Shown here: piece after piece, positions 9,735 to 17,618 of the stretch
Numbering within the stretch: the stretch's first letter is position 1
Layout: every line of letters starts with the position of its first letter
Source: Bog-473 sp963736525
GTDB lineage: Bacteria; Actinomycetota; Acidimicrobiia; Acidimicrobiales; RAAP-2
Direction: 5' to 3'
DNA length: 64,000 nt
Assembly (NCBI GenBank): GCA_963736525.1
Contig: CAVTPF010000004.1
Span: forward strand, 104,682 to 168,681
Made by a program: the position numbers and the translations under genes
Notes under the pieces: generated by a model
The model's database searches: none
What the model was told of the DNA's origin: nothing
Seen by the model: the letters and a program-made list of their open reading frames with translations, nothing else

Positions 9735-9768
9735 GCGACGAACGGCACCCGTGGGTGCCGTTCGTCGC
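9735..9768. terminator. 16-bp perfect inverted repeat, probable terminator
   Basis: Arms 9735-9750 and 9753-9768 are perfectly complementary over 16 bp with only a 2-nt centre (in RNA the loop would open to about 4 nt). It lies 36 bp past the stop of the minus-strand SHOCT gene, the right place to end that transcript. No T-tract follows on either strand, so it would be a hairpin-only terminator or a transcript-stabilising stem. Confidence 0.6.
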
Positions 9769-9803
9769 TCAATCCGCCGGTGATCCTCTGGGCGGTCTCC
9801 CGC

Positions 9804-10106
9804 TCAGGACATTTCTGCGAGGATCTTGGCCTTCTGGTCGTTGAATTCCGCCTCGGTCAGGATGCCCTGGTCCTTCAGGTTGGCCAGCTCCTTCAGTTTG
9901 TTGATCAACTCGTCGGAGTCGGGTGCTGCCTCGACCGGCGCGGCCGGCGCGGCCTGTGCGGCCGCCTGCTGCTGTGCGGCAGCATCCTGCTGCGCGTACT
10001 TCTGCTGCTGGCGGCGGTTCACTCCACCGGCCACGACACTCGCCGTGCCGGCGATGACGGCCGTCCTGCCTACTGTCCGCATGACCGGACGTCGACCCAA
10101 AGGCAT
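9804..10106 (-). CDS. Small SHOCT-domain protein
   Basis: 100 residues from an ATG preceded by a strong AAGGAGA ribosome-binding site. The N-terminus has a short weakly hydrophobic segment (TAVIAGTASVVAGG) and then a Gln/Ala-rich linker. The last 35 residues form a SHOCT domain (ELINKLKELANLKDQGILT then EAEFNDQKAKIL). SHOCT domains are short helical-hairpin modules thought to mediate oligomerisation or tethering. The gene lies in a same-strand run with the DUF6325 and PLDc_N-SHOCT genes, an arrangement common in Actinobacteria and often linked to envelope stress. A 13-bp direct repeat (10120-10132, 10134-10146) sits in its upstream region. Confidence 0.8.
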   Translation of the reverse strand: MPLGRRPVMRTVGRTAVIAGTASVVAGGVNRRQQQKYAQQDAAAQQQAAAQAAPAAPVEAAPDSDELINKLKELANLKDQGILTEAEFNDQKAKILAEMS

Positions 10107-10164
10107 GTGCTTCTCCTTCTCTCGGTGATTCTTTCTCGGTGATTCTCTGTTCTTCGATCTTGAC

Positions 10165-10593
10165 TCAGCTCTTCATCGCCTGCGCCAACTCCTCCAGAGC
10201 TGCCTCGACAAGGTTGGCCGGGATGCGGGCACTGTCGATGACGACACCGCCCGATGCCTGTACCGCCTCGACGAGTGGCCTCGCCCAGACATCCTCCCAG
10301 ACGATCACGAGCGCGGAGTTGCCCTCGGGGAGATTGTCCGCCACGTGCTGGAGGTCCTCCTCGTTGATGAGGCCGCCGACTTCGCCCTCAATGTCGTTGA
10401 ACGCCGCCAGCTCGTCCATCTGGTCGAACTCCAGGCTGATGGTGTCGCCTGATTCGTCCTTGCCCACGAACACAAGATCGAGAACCCGCACCAGGCCGCT
10501 GGCCACCAGTCTCCCGACTTCGGGGGCGATGTCCCCGTTGAAGCGGTTGCCCGGAAAGGCGATCACCGTGTAGCTCACTGGTCCTGCCGTCAT
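10165..10593 (-). CDS. DUF6325 family protein
   Basis: 142 residues, ATG start with GAGGAG about 6 nt upstream. The sequence (starting SYTVIAFPGNRFNGD, with VGRLVASGLVRVLDLVFV and LVIVWEDVWARPL further on) matches the small DUF6325/DUF1269-like family of actinobacterial proteins. These are predicted alpha/beta cytosolic proteins of unknown function, repeatedly found next to SHOCT and PLDc_N proteins. There is no signal peptide and no obvious catalytic motif. It is flanked by two SHOCT-containing genes on the same strand and is probably co-regulated with them. The family call is from recognition; no biochemical role can be given. Confidence 0.75.
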   Translation of the reverse strand: MTAGPVSYTVIAFPGNRFNGDIAPEVGRLVASGLVRVLDLVFVGKDESGDTISLEFDQMDELAAFNDIEGEVGGLINEEDLQHVADNLPEGNSALVIVWEDVWARPLVEAVQASGGVVIDSARIPANLVEAALEELAQAMKS

Positions 10594-10653
10594 GACGTCT
10601 CCTCTGCTGTCGCGTGGATCGGTGGTGGCGTGAAAACTGCTGGTGAGGCTGGC

Positions 10654-11055
10654 TCAGCTGGCCAGGATCTTGGCCTTCTGGGCCTCGAACTCGGCGTCGG
10701 TGAGGACGCCCTGCGACTTCAGGTTCGCCAGCTTGGCGAGCTGGTCCGCCGTGGTGTCCCCGCTCGCTCCGGCTGCCTGCTTGACGTAGGCGTCGAACGC
10801 CTTCTGCTGCTGCGCTGCCTCGGCCGCCGCCCGCTCGTGCATCTTGCCACCGCGAGCGATGAGGTACACGAAGACGCCCAGGAACGGGAGGATGATGACG
10901 AAGATCACCCAGAGCGCCTTGGCCAGGCCTCCCATGTCGTGGCTCCGGAAGATGTCTATGAAGACCGTGATCAGCAGCCAGATCCAGATGATGAAAAGGA
11001 AGAAGTACAGGATCGTCAGGAAGGCATCGAGTACCGGATAGCTCGAGGCAAGCAT
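10654..11055 (-). CDS. PLDc_N-SHOCT membrane protein, copy 1
   Basis: 133 residues. Two membrane helices (about residues 9-33 and 46-67) form a PLDc_N (phospholipase-D-nuclease N-terminal) module, with RSHDMGG between them and LIARGGKM after the second. A Gln/Ala linker and a C-terminal SHOCT domain (DQLAKLANLKSQGVLTDAEF) follow. There is no HKD phospholipase motif, so it is not an enzyme. The ATG is preceded by CACAAGGAGT, which is also conserved in front of the paralogue at 34095-34499. By my count the two proteins differ at only about 12 of 133 positions. Likely an envelope-stress membrane protein. Confidence 0.85.
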   Translation of the reverse strand: MLASSYPVLDAFLTILYFFLFIIWIWLLITVFIDIFRSHDMGGLAKALWVIFVIILPFLGVFVYLIARGGKMHERAAAEAAQQQKAFDAYVKQAAGASGDTTADQLAKLANLKSQGVLTDAEFEAQKAKILAS

Positions 11056-11243
11056 TCAAAACTCCTTGTGTCGTGGTTGGTCTGGTCCCCCCGGCCTGCG
11101 GCCAGGATTCGTACAGGAGGGTAACCCTCGCATCAGTCCCCGTTGCACAACAGGGTCAAAAGTCATCATCCGGGGAAATCTCTCCACGGGAGCGAACATT
11201 TCGACCGGATTGACCGGATTCGCCGCCCAATTCCTGCGTCCAC

Positions 11244-12707
11244 TCAGATCCCCTGCTCGGCCTGGAGCCGCCCACTCTTGCACGCCGCGGCGAACGTCTC
11301 GTAGTCGCGCTCGTTCTGGTCGGCGTAGGACTCGGCGAACTTGGCCAGTGCCTTCTCGAACGTCGAGTTGTTGCCCAGGTACGCGGCGATGGCGATCCGG
11401 TCCCCCGAGCGGGCATGGGCCCGGGCCAGGGTGTGGGCACACAGTTCGCCGTAGGCCTTCACACCAGCGGGTATTGCGTTGTCCGTGTCGACCGATCCCT
11501 TCCAGTCCTGGAGCTGGCGCACGTAATAGTCCCGGGAAACGCCGTCGAGGCCCGGGGTGCGTTGCCAGCCGAGGAAGATGTCGCTGGCTGCCTGCATGAG
11601 CCGTTGCCCGGCCACCACCCTGGCGCCGTGGTTGGCGTACTGGCTCTTCTTGGTGAACCGCTCGAGCACCGACGGCTCGGCCTCCTTGGCCTGTAGGAAC
11701 AGGACGTCATCGGGATGCGGCCCGTGCAGCAGAACGATCCAGGCGCGGGTGCCGACGCTGCCCACTCCGACCACCTTCCTGGCAAGGTCGCTGAATTGGT
11801 ACTGCTCGAGCAGGTGCCGACGGTCGGTCGGCAGGCTCGCCCGGTAGCCGAGCAGAAGCTCGCGGAACATGGCCAGCTGCGCCTGCCTCTGCACCTCCGG
11901 GAACAGTTCGTCGGCCGGGACCACGAGGGGCGGGTCGCTGATGATCCGGCGCTGGCCGTCGACGACCGTGGTCAACTTGTCGAGCGCCTTCATGGCGTCC
12001 TTCGTCTTGGCCTTGGCGACCAATTTGCTCGCGGTGCCGGCCATGTGCGCCTCCGACTTGGACCCGGTGGTCGCCGCCTGGTCCTTCAGCAGCTGGAGCA
12101 CGTTCTCGATGTCGATGCGGGAGTACCAGACCTCAAGGTTGGTCAGGTCCGCCATCTCCCGCATGGCCTCGCGGTAGACGCGGCCGAGGCTCACGATGGC
12201 CTCGGAGCGCACGTCCTTGGAGAAGCCGAGGCCGCGGGACGCGACGACGACGCTGGCGGCCAGCCGTTTGACGTCCCATTCCCAGGGTCCGGGAAGAGTC
12301 TCGTCGAAGTCGTTGCAGTCGAAGACCAGCGAGCGCTCCGGGGACCCGAAGACCCCGAAATTGGAGAGGTGGGCGTCGCCGCAGCACTGGGCGCTGAGAC
12401 CCGACCGGGGCGTGGTGGCCAGGTCTGACGCCATGATGAGCGCCGCCCCCCGGTAGAAGGTGAAGGGCGAGACCAGCATGCGCCCGTAGCGGATCGGCAC
12501 CAGTTCGGGGACCCGGGTCTTGGCCTGGTCCTCGAGCAGGGCGACGGGGTCCGGCCGGTCCGCCGAAGGGGCAAAGACGGAGTGGCTGTCCCTGGGAACC
12601 TTGGCCCGGGCTTGTTTCCCTTTCTCCTTGCTCTCCGAATCGCTCAGGTGTCCGACCGTCTTCGGGATCGGACCGTCTGCCTCGCGGATCACATCTTCTA
12701 TGGTCAT
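11244..12707 (-). CDS. DUF2252 family protein
   Basis: 487 residues from the ATG at 12707, chosen because GGGGAGG lies just upstream; the open frame extends 26 codons further but has no better start. The DUF2252 hallmarks are present: a conserved Arg/Tyr-rich start (RYGRMLVSPFTFYRGAA), CCGDAHLSNFG, and FDCNDFDETLPGPWEWDVKR. The GDxHLxN and DxxDFDE patterns resemble the catalytic and metal-binding loops of aminoglycoside-phosphotransferase/kinase folds, so a kinase-like activity is plausible but unproven in this family. No signal peptide. It follows the small SHOCT/DUF6325 block on the same strand and diverges from a membrane protein gene. Confidence 0.85.
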   Translation of the reverse strand: MTIEDVIREADGPIPKTVGHLSDSESKEKGKQARAKVPRDSHSVFAPSADRPDPVALLEDQAKTRVPELVPIRYGRMLVSPFTFYRGAALIMASDLATTPRSGLSAQCCGDAHLSNFGVFGSPERSLVFDCNDFDETLPGPWEWDVKRLAASVVVASRGLGFSKDVRSEAIVSLGRVYREAMREMADLTNLEVWYSRIDIENVLQLLKDQAATTGSKSEAHMAGTASKLVAKAKTKDAMKALDKLTTVVDGQRRIISDPPLVVPADELFPEVQRQAQLAMFRELLLGYRASLPTDRRHLLEQYQFSDLARKVVGVGSVGTRAWIVLLHGPHPDDVLFLQAKEAEPSVLERFTKKSQYANHGARVVAGQRLMQAASDIFLGWQRTPGLDGVSRDYYVRQLQDWKGSVDTDNAIPAGVKAYGELCAHTLARAHARSGDRIAIAAYLGNNSTFEKALAKFAESYADQNERDYETFAAACKSGRLQAEQGI

Positions 12708-12935
12708 GCTTCGCCTCCCCTGCTGGGCGCGGAACGGCGGGGCCGCTCCTGCCACGAGGCTACGCCCGGCGGGAGGACTTGACACGGGCCGTGGTCCTCA
12801 TGGACCCGACCGGCCCCCGAGGCGGCCCTGGCCCGGGCCCAATGACCTTTTGCCCTGCATTCGTTGACGGGTTCGGTCCACAATGAGGGATCGCGTGACA
12901 CCGAATCTCCAAGACGGCGAGGACGAGGGCGATCA

Positions 12936-13880
12936 GTGACGGTGGACCACGAAGACCGGAGCGCCCCGGAGGGCTCTCCCGCGGGCTCACCGGCCGACCT
13001 GGCCCCCGCCGCATCCACCACTCGCCGGGCGCGGATGAAGGGTGGGATCGCCAACCTCGTCGACGCCATCAACCGCAGCGACGACTCCGCCGTGGAGAAG
13101 GCGGTGATCGAGCTCAGCCAACGCCGGCGCTGGCTGGCCCCCCTCGGGATGATCGTGGGTGCCTTCCTGATGCTCTTCCAGGGCGTGAAGCTCCTCGTGA
13201 CCAACTGGCGGCTCACCCTGGTGCAGATCGTCCCCGCCATGTGGATCTGGGTCGCCATGCTGGACCTGAAGATCCACGTCCTGCACGGGAAGCAGTTCCA
13301 CGTGATCCGCGGTCCCCTCCTCATCCCGTGCGTGCTGGGGGTGACCGTGCTGACGGCGGCCAGCTTCTATCTGAACGGGGTCTTCGCCTTCGCGATCTCC
13401 AAGCCCGGGCCACCCAGGATCCGCCCCGCCTTCGGCGAGGCGAACCGCCACCTACGCGTGATCCTGTCCTGGGGCTGCGCCATCGGTCTGGCCCTTGCCT
13501 TCTCCGCGCTGATCGTGACCCGGTGGGGTCATTGGCCGTTCGCCATCAGCCAGAGCATCGTGGTCGGCATCATGATGCTCTGCTACCTGGCTGTACCTGC
13601 GCGCATCGTCGGCATCCAGAAGTCTCGCAACACCAGGGACAAGCTCGCCGCCACCGTCGTCGGGGGTGCCCTGGGCGCCGTCGTGTGCTCGCCGCCCTAC
13701 GCGCTAGGTCGCCTGGGCATCCTCATGCTGGGTTGGCCCTACCTCTTCTGGCTGGGCATCGTGCTGATCGTCTTCGGCGTGACCCTGCAGACAGGCGTCA
13801 CGAGCGCGGTGAAGGCCGTGAAGTTCTCGGCCAAGTTGGTGGGCAACCCGGCCGCCACGGCTTCCGACGCCTCTCCGTGA
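12936..13880 (+). CDS. Polytopic membrane protein of unknown function
   Basis: 314 residues from the GTG at 12936, favoured because GAGGACGAGG lies upstream; a TTG at 12864 would add 24 residues. A hydrophilic N-terminus of about 70 residues (TVDHEDRSAPEG, then an Arg-rich patch) is followed by about six to seven hydrophobic helices. The segment RSDDSAVEKAVIELSQRRRW just before the first helix is amphipathic. I do not recognise the family. There are no transporter signature motifs and no conserved charged residues inside the helices. It is convergent with the sugar transferase gene 39 bp downstream. Confidence 0.65.
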   Translation: MTVDHEDRSAPEGSPAGSPADLAPAASTTRRARMKGGIANLVDAINRSDDSAVEKAVIELSQRRRWLAPLGMIVGAFLMLFQGVKLLVTNWRLTLVQIVPAMWIWVAMLDLKIHVLHGKQFHVIRGPLLIPCVLGVTVLTAASFYLNGVFAFAISKPGPPRIRPAFGEANRHLRVILSWGCAIGLALAFSALIVTRWGHWPFAISQSIVVGIMMLCYLAVPARIVGIQKSRNTRDKLAATVVGGALGAVVCSPPYALGRLGILMLGWPYLFWLGIVLIVFGVTLQTGVTSAVKAVKFSAKLVGNPAATASDASP

Positions 13881-13919
13881 CGCTTCGGCTCCGCTGTGCG
13901 GCCGGGCCCCGGTCCGTGT

Positions 13920-15284
13920 TCAGCGGCCGTGCAGGCGAAGGACGGAGCGAATGGTGCGGGCCATGATCCGCATGTCGAGCACGGGCCCCTGGTGCCGCAT
14001 GTAGAAGAACTCGTACTGCAACTTCTGCAAGGCGTCCTCGACGCTCGACCCGTAGAGGAACTTCACCTGGGCCCAGCCCGTCACGCCTGGGTTCACCAGA
14101 TGGCGCACGTCGTAGAACGGGATCTTCTCCCGGAGCTCCTCGACGTAGCGCAGCTGCTCGGGCCTCGGCCCCACCAGCGAGATGGTCCCACGGAGCAGGT
14201 TGACCGCCTGCGGCAGCTCGTCGATGTGCGTGCGGCGCATCCACCGGCCCACCGCGCGCACCCTGGGATCCTCGATGCTGGTCCACTGGCCCGTCACCTC
14301 GCCGACCATGGTGCGGAATTTGAAGATCGTGAAGGGGCGGCCCCCTTTTCCGACCCGCTGCTGGGTGAAGAACAGCGGACCGCGGTTGCCGATGAGGTCG
14401 GCGACCGCCACCAAGGGGACGGCCACGACGAGGAAGAGGCATCCGACGATTCCGGCCGTGATGTCGACCAGCCGCTTGACTCTGGCGTAGCGCGGCGCAT
14501 GGATCTCCTGAATGTCGAACATCAGTGAGACGCGCTCGAGGTCGGAGATCGGGAGCTTGCCCAGCCACTCGTCATAGAAGTGGGACAAGGCCCGGATGCG
14601 TACGCCCGAGCCGTGGAGCTCCGCCGCCTGCGAGACGAGCCATTCGTCGGAGGCCGCTTGCCTCCCCAGCACCACGAGGTCCGCCCGTGTCTCGCGCGCC
14701 ATCCGCACGAGCGATCCCGGCGCCGCCGGCTCGCTTGGCAGCACCGCCCGCGACGCCGATACCAGCGAGGTCGGTGACTCGGTGGGGTCGAGCACTCCCA
14801 CCAGTTGCGCTTCGTGCTCAGGGGCCAGCACGAGGTCGCACTCCAGTGCCGCTGTTTCGTCGGGGGTCAGAACCGCAAGGATCCGGTCGGCTCCCTCTCC
14901 GTTGAGATACGCACGTCGAGAGAGGATGCACAGCAGCATCAGCACGGGCACGAGCAGGACCACGCTGCCGAGCACGACGGCTCGAGGAAGGACCGATGAC
15001 CCACTCGCCAGTTGGACGAGCGAAATCGTGATCGCAGCGGCGCCGACCGCGCCGAGCGCGGTCCATGCGGCGGCGGTGGCCGACATGGGCGCATCCGGGA
15101 TCCCTGATGCGTAGGTCGCGATCTCGAGGATGGCGATGAACGCGACCGTCCACGCAAAGCGCGCGGTGCCGGTGAACGGATAGTGCCCGACGACATGAGC
15201 ATGGACTTCGCCGAGCACCAGCACGACCGCGATGGGAGCCGTCACGACTCCCAACCGGATGAGCCCTCGCATGTCGCCATTCAA
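13920..15284 (-). CDS. Polyprenyl-phosphate sugar-1-phosphate transferase
   Basis: 454 residues from TTG at 15284; an ATG at 15272 four codons later is an equally good start. Four N-terminal hydrophobic segments and a CoA-binding-like middle domain (about 130-245) precede the C-terminal bacterial sugar transferase domain (about 260-454). The latter shows the re-entrant helix (VDITAGIVGCLFLVVAVPLV), FFTQQRVGKGGRPFTIFKFR, TMV, DELPQAVNLLRGTISLVGPR, and GVTGWAQV. These are the hallmark motifs of the WcaJ/WbaP/CpsE family, which loads the first sugar-phosphate onto undecaprenyl phosphate. It would initiate synthesis of the polymer handled by the neighbouring glycosyltransferases and polymerase. 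Confidence 0.93.
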   Translation of the reverse strand: MNGDMRGLIRLGVVTAPIAVVLVLGEVHAHVVGHYPFTGTARFAWTVAFIAILEIATYASGIPDAPMSATAAAWTALGAVGAAAITISLVQLASGSSVLPRAVVLGSVVLLVPVLMLLCILSRRAYLNGEGADRILAVLTPDETAALECDLVLAPEHEAQLVGVLDPTESPTSLVSASRAVLPSEPAAPGSLVRMARETRADLVVLGRQAASDEWLVSQAAELHGSGVRIRALSHFYDEWLGKLPISDLERVSLMFDIQEIHAPRYARVKRLVDITAGIVGCLFLVVAVPLVAVADLIGNRGPLFFTQQRVGKGGRPFTIFKFRTMVGEVTGQWTSIEDPRVRAVGRWMRRTHIDELPQAVNLLRGTISLVGPRPEQLRYVEELREKIPFYDVRHLVNPGVTGWAQVKFLYGSSVEDALQKLQYEFFYMRHQGPVLDMRIMARTIRSVLRLHGR

Positions 15285-15392
15285 CTACGCGTCGGTATGA
15301 TCCTCTCCGAATTCGAACGTCACCCGACGCCGAGGTGAACTGCGGATGAACCCGACGCGCTCGCGCGTGACGGAAGAGGAAACGACTCGCGC

Positions 15393-17480
15393 TCAGCCGG
15401 ACTGTCCGGGTGTTCCGCACCCGATGGACAATCCGTGGGTCGCCAGGCTCCCCGGGAGGGCGGGTACGCATTGACCGGACAGATATGCCTCGACGAGCGG
15501 CTGGTTCGGGTAGTACCCCAGCGACTGCTTGAACACCTGCCGCGCCTCGGATCGTTGGCCCTGGTTCCAGTCGATGGCGCCGAGCAGGTCGAGTGCAGGT
15601 GCGAGCCAAGGCTGATTTTCGACGGCGGCCGCGGCGGCGCCATGCGCGCCCCGCAAGTTCCCGAGATCGGCATCCATCGACGCGAGCAAAACCAATGAGA
15701 CGGGGTTGGTCCGGTCGCGCGCCACTGCGACTTCTTCCCACTGGAGGGCCTGTGGCATCGCGTCGAGGTACGGCGTCGAATAAATGGTGGCCCATTCCGA
15801 CGCCGGTTGGGACCACGGGCTCAGCAGTGTCTCCGCCGTCGAGACGTTGGACGCCGTCCCGGGGGCGAGCGGAGGAGCGGTGGCGGCGGCATCGTATGCG
15901 ATGTCTCCGATGATGAACAGGAGGGCGGGGATGAGCGCCAGCGCCCCGAGTACCCACGACGAGCCGGCGAGGAGCCGGCGCTCCGGCATGCGCCGACCGG
16001 CAAAACCGATCGTCGCGCTCGCCTTGTCCGTCATCGGCTCCGACGCGTTTCGCTGCAACGCGGCCCCCACGGCCACGAACAGCAGCGTGGTGATCACGAG
16101 GTTGAGCGGCTCGGCCAGCTCCGATGCGAAGAGGACGATGGCGAAGACGACGAGGGGGCCTCGCCGGCGTCGGAGGGCGAAGACCAACCAGCCGGCGAAG
16201 AGTCCCAGCCCCACGATGCCGACGGTGACGGCCAACTCGATGAGGATGTTGTGCGCGTCGAGGAAGACCTGGTCGGTATAGATGTCCGTCGTGACGTCCA
16301 GGACGAGCGAGGAGTCGTACCGCGACAGCGTCCCGACCCGGAACTGATCGGGCCCGTAGCCGGTGAGCGGGCGGTGGAGGAAGGCGCTCCAGCTCGCTCG
16401 CCACAAGTCGAAGCGCTCGTTGAAGGTCTCCGTCGAGGTCGAGGACTGAATGTGGTCGATCACCCCGCCACGGGCCACGATCGTGGGCGGCGCGGCCTTG
16501 GCGGGCTTCGCACCGGGGCTGGCGACGACTGGGCTCGACGATTGTGTGACCGGCCCGGACGTGTTGGTGCCGGCCGTGACCGAACCGACCACGAGTGCGC
16601 CGATCGCCAGAGCACCGAAGAGCACCATTGGAGCCGTGGCGCGCAGCACGGTCCGCACGCCTCCCGCGCCGGCGCGCCACGCGGCGAACGCCACTGCACC
16701 CACCTCCCCGGCAGCCAGCAGCACGGTCAGGATCGCCGGTAGTCGCTCGCCGCAGACACCGAGCCCGAGCCCGAGCACGATGGCAACGGCGCCCCAGCGG
16801 AGAGGCGCGCGCGCACAGCGCGGCGCCACCAGCGCCAACGCGGCGGCGAGCAGCGCGCCGAGGTAGACCGGGTTGCCCAAGATGCCGGTCGGCTGCAGGG
16901 TGCCCCCATAGAGGGGCAACGCCACCGAGGAGAGGTCGACGTGCTGCTGAATCACCGCCACGACGGCGTTGCCGGTCGCCCCGGCGATGATGGAGAGCTC
17001 GAGAAGGCTCCTGTCCGGCGCGCGCGACAGCCGCGTCGCCACCGCCCATGCTCCGAAGAGGCAGAGGAAGAAGATCCAGCCCGTCAGGTCGGAGTAGAGC
17101 CCAAAGAACGCTGCTTGGGGGGTGGCGGCCAGAGACGCCGAGAGCGCGCCCCACGCCAGGAAGGCAAGGCCCATCCGCGCCGCCCACTTGAGCGCGGTGT
17201 TCTGCCCCGCTCCCGCCCGGCCGAGTGCCATCGCCACCAGGTAGGGCAGGCCGAGCGCGGCCATCGGCAGCAGAACTGCCGCCTTCTCGGGAAGGACGGA
17301 GGTCGCGTCCGGCAGCCAGAACAGCGTCTGGACGAGCACCAACGCGGCGACGACCCAGCCGAGGACCGACACCCGCGAGACGTCGAGGCCGCCGCGCACC
17401 GGAACCTCGGGGCTGTCTCGGGCGACGTCGGTCGGATCGGTGGGCGCGATCGGCGGTGCCTCAACGGCGAGCTCAGTCAC
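15393..17480 (-). CDS. O-antigen polymerase/ligase-like protein with TPR-like tail
   Basis: 695 residues, GTG start. About a dozen hydrophobic helices span residues 40-470. The large external loop has the Wzy_C/WaaL signature: LWRASWSAFLHRPLTGYGPD followed by an Asp/His-containing DAHNILIELAVTVGIVGL. The C-terminal 200 residues, after a last helix near 475-500, are soluble and helical with repeats typical of TPR (WEEVAVARDRTNPVSLVLLA, GAIDWNQGQRSEARQVFKQS). This composition is common in actinobacterial exopolysaccharide polymerases. It should polymerise or ligate lipid-linked oligosaccharides at the outer face of the membrane. It sits between the sugar transferase and the YfhO-type gene, all on one strand. 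Confidence 0.88.
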   Translation of the reverse strand: MTELAVEAPPIAPTDPTDVARDSPEVPVRGGLDVSRVSVLGWVVAALVLVQTLFWLPDATSVLPEKAAVLLPMAALGLPYLVAMALGRAGAGQNTALKWAARMGLAFLAWGALSASLAATPQAAFFGLYSDLTGWIFFLCLFGAWAVATRLSRAPDRSLLELSIIAGATGNAVVAVIQQHVDLSSVALPLYGGTLQPTGILGNPVYLGALLAAALALVAPRCARAPLRWGAVAIVLGLGLGVCGERLPAILTVLLAAGEVGAVAFAAWRAGAGGVRTVLRATAPMVLFGALAIGALVVGSVTAGTNTSGPVTQSSSPVVASPGAKPAKAAPPTIVARGGVIDHIQSSTSTETFNERFDLWRASWSAFLHRPLTGYGPDQFRVGTLSRYDSSLVLDVTTDIYTDQVFLDAHNILIELAVTVGIVGLGLFAGWLVFALRRRRGPLVVFAIVLFASELAEPLNLVITTLLFVAVGAALQRNASEPMTDKASATIGFAGRRMPERRLLAGSSWVLGALALIPALLFIIGDIAYDAAATAPPLAPGTASNVSTAETLLSPWSQPASEWATIYSTPYLDAMPQALQWEEVAVARDRTNPVSLVLLASMDADLGNLRGAHGAAAAAVENQPWLAPALDLLGAIDWNQGQRSEARQVFKQSLGYYPNQPLVEAYLSGQCVPALPGSLATHGLSIGCGTPGQSG

Positions 17481-17618
17481 GGCTCACGGTTTGCCAACAG
17501 TCGACGGGCCACGCGCGGCAAAGCTAGTGCAGCCGTACGAACTCGCCGCATCGGATCACACGGCGTGAGGCGCTGACGGAGGGTTCCGGTCCGAGTTCCC
17601 TCAGTGTTCGCGCAAATG

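Larger units (their letters stand above)
9199..9803. other. Intergenic region without a convincing gene
   Basis: About 600 bp between two minus-strand genes. It contains a 22-bp perfect tandem duplication near its middle and a long perfect inverted repeat at its right end (both listed separately). Short open frames on the plus strand (for example 9246-9509) have no recognisable domain and an arginine/proline composition typical of random frames in GC-rich DNA. The right part may carry the 3' untranslated region of the SHOCT gene. Nothing else was identified. Confidence 0.6.
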
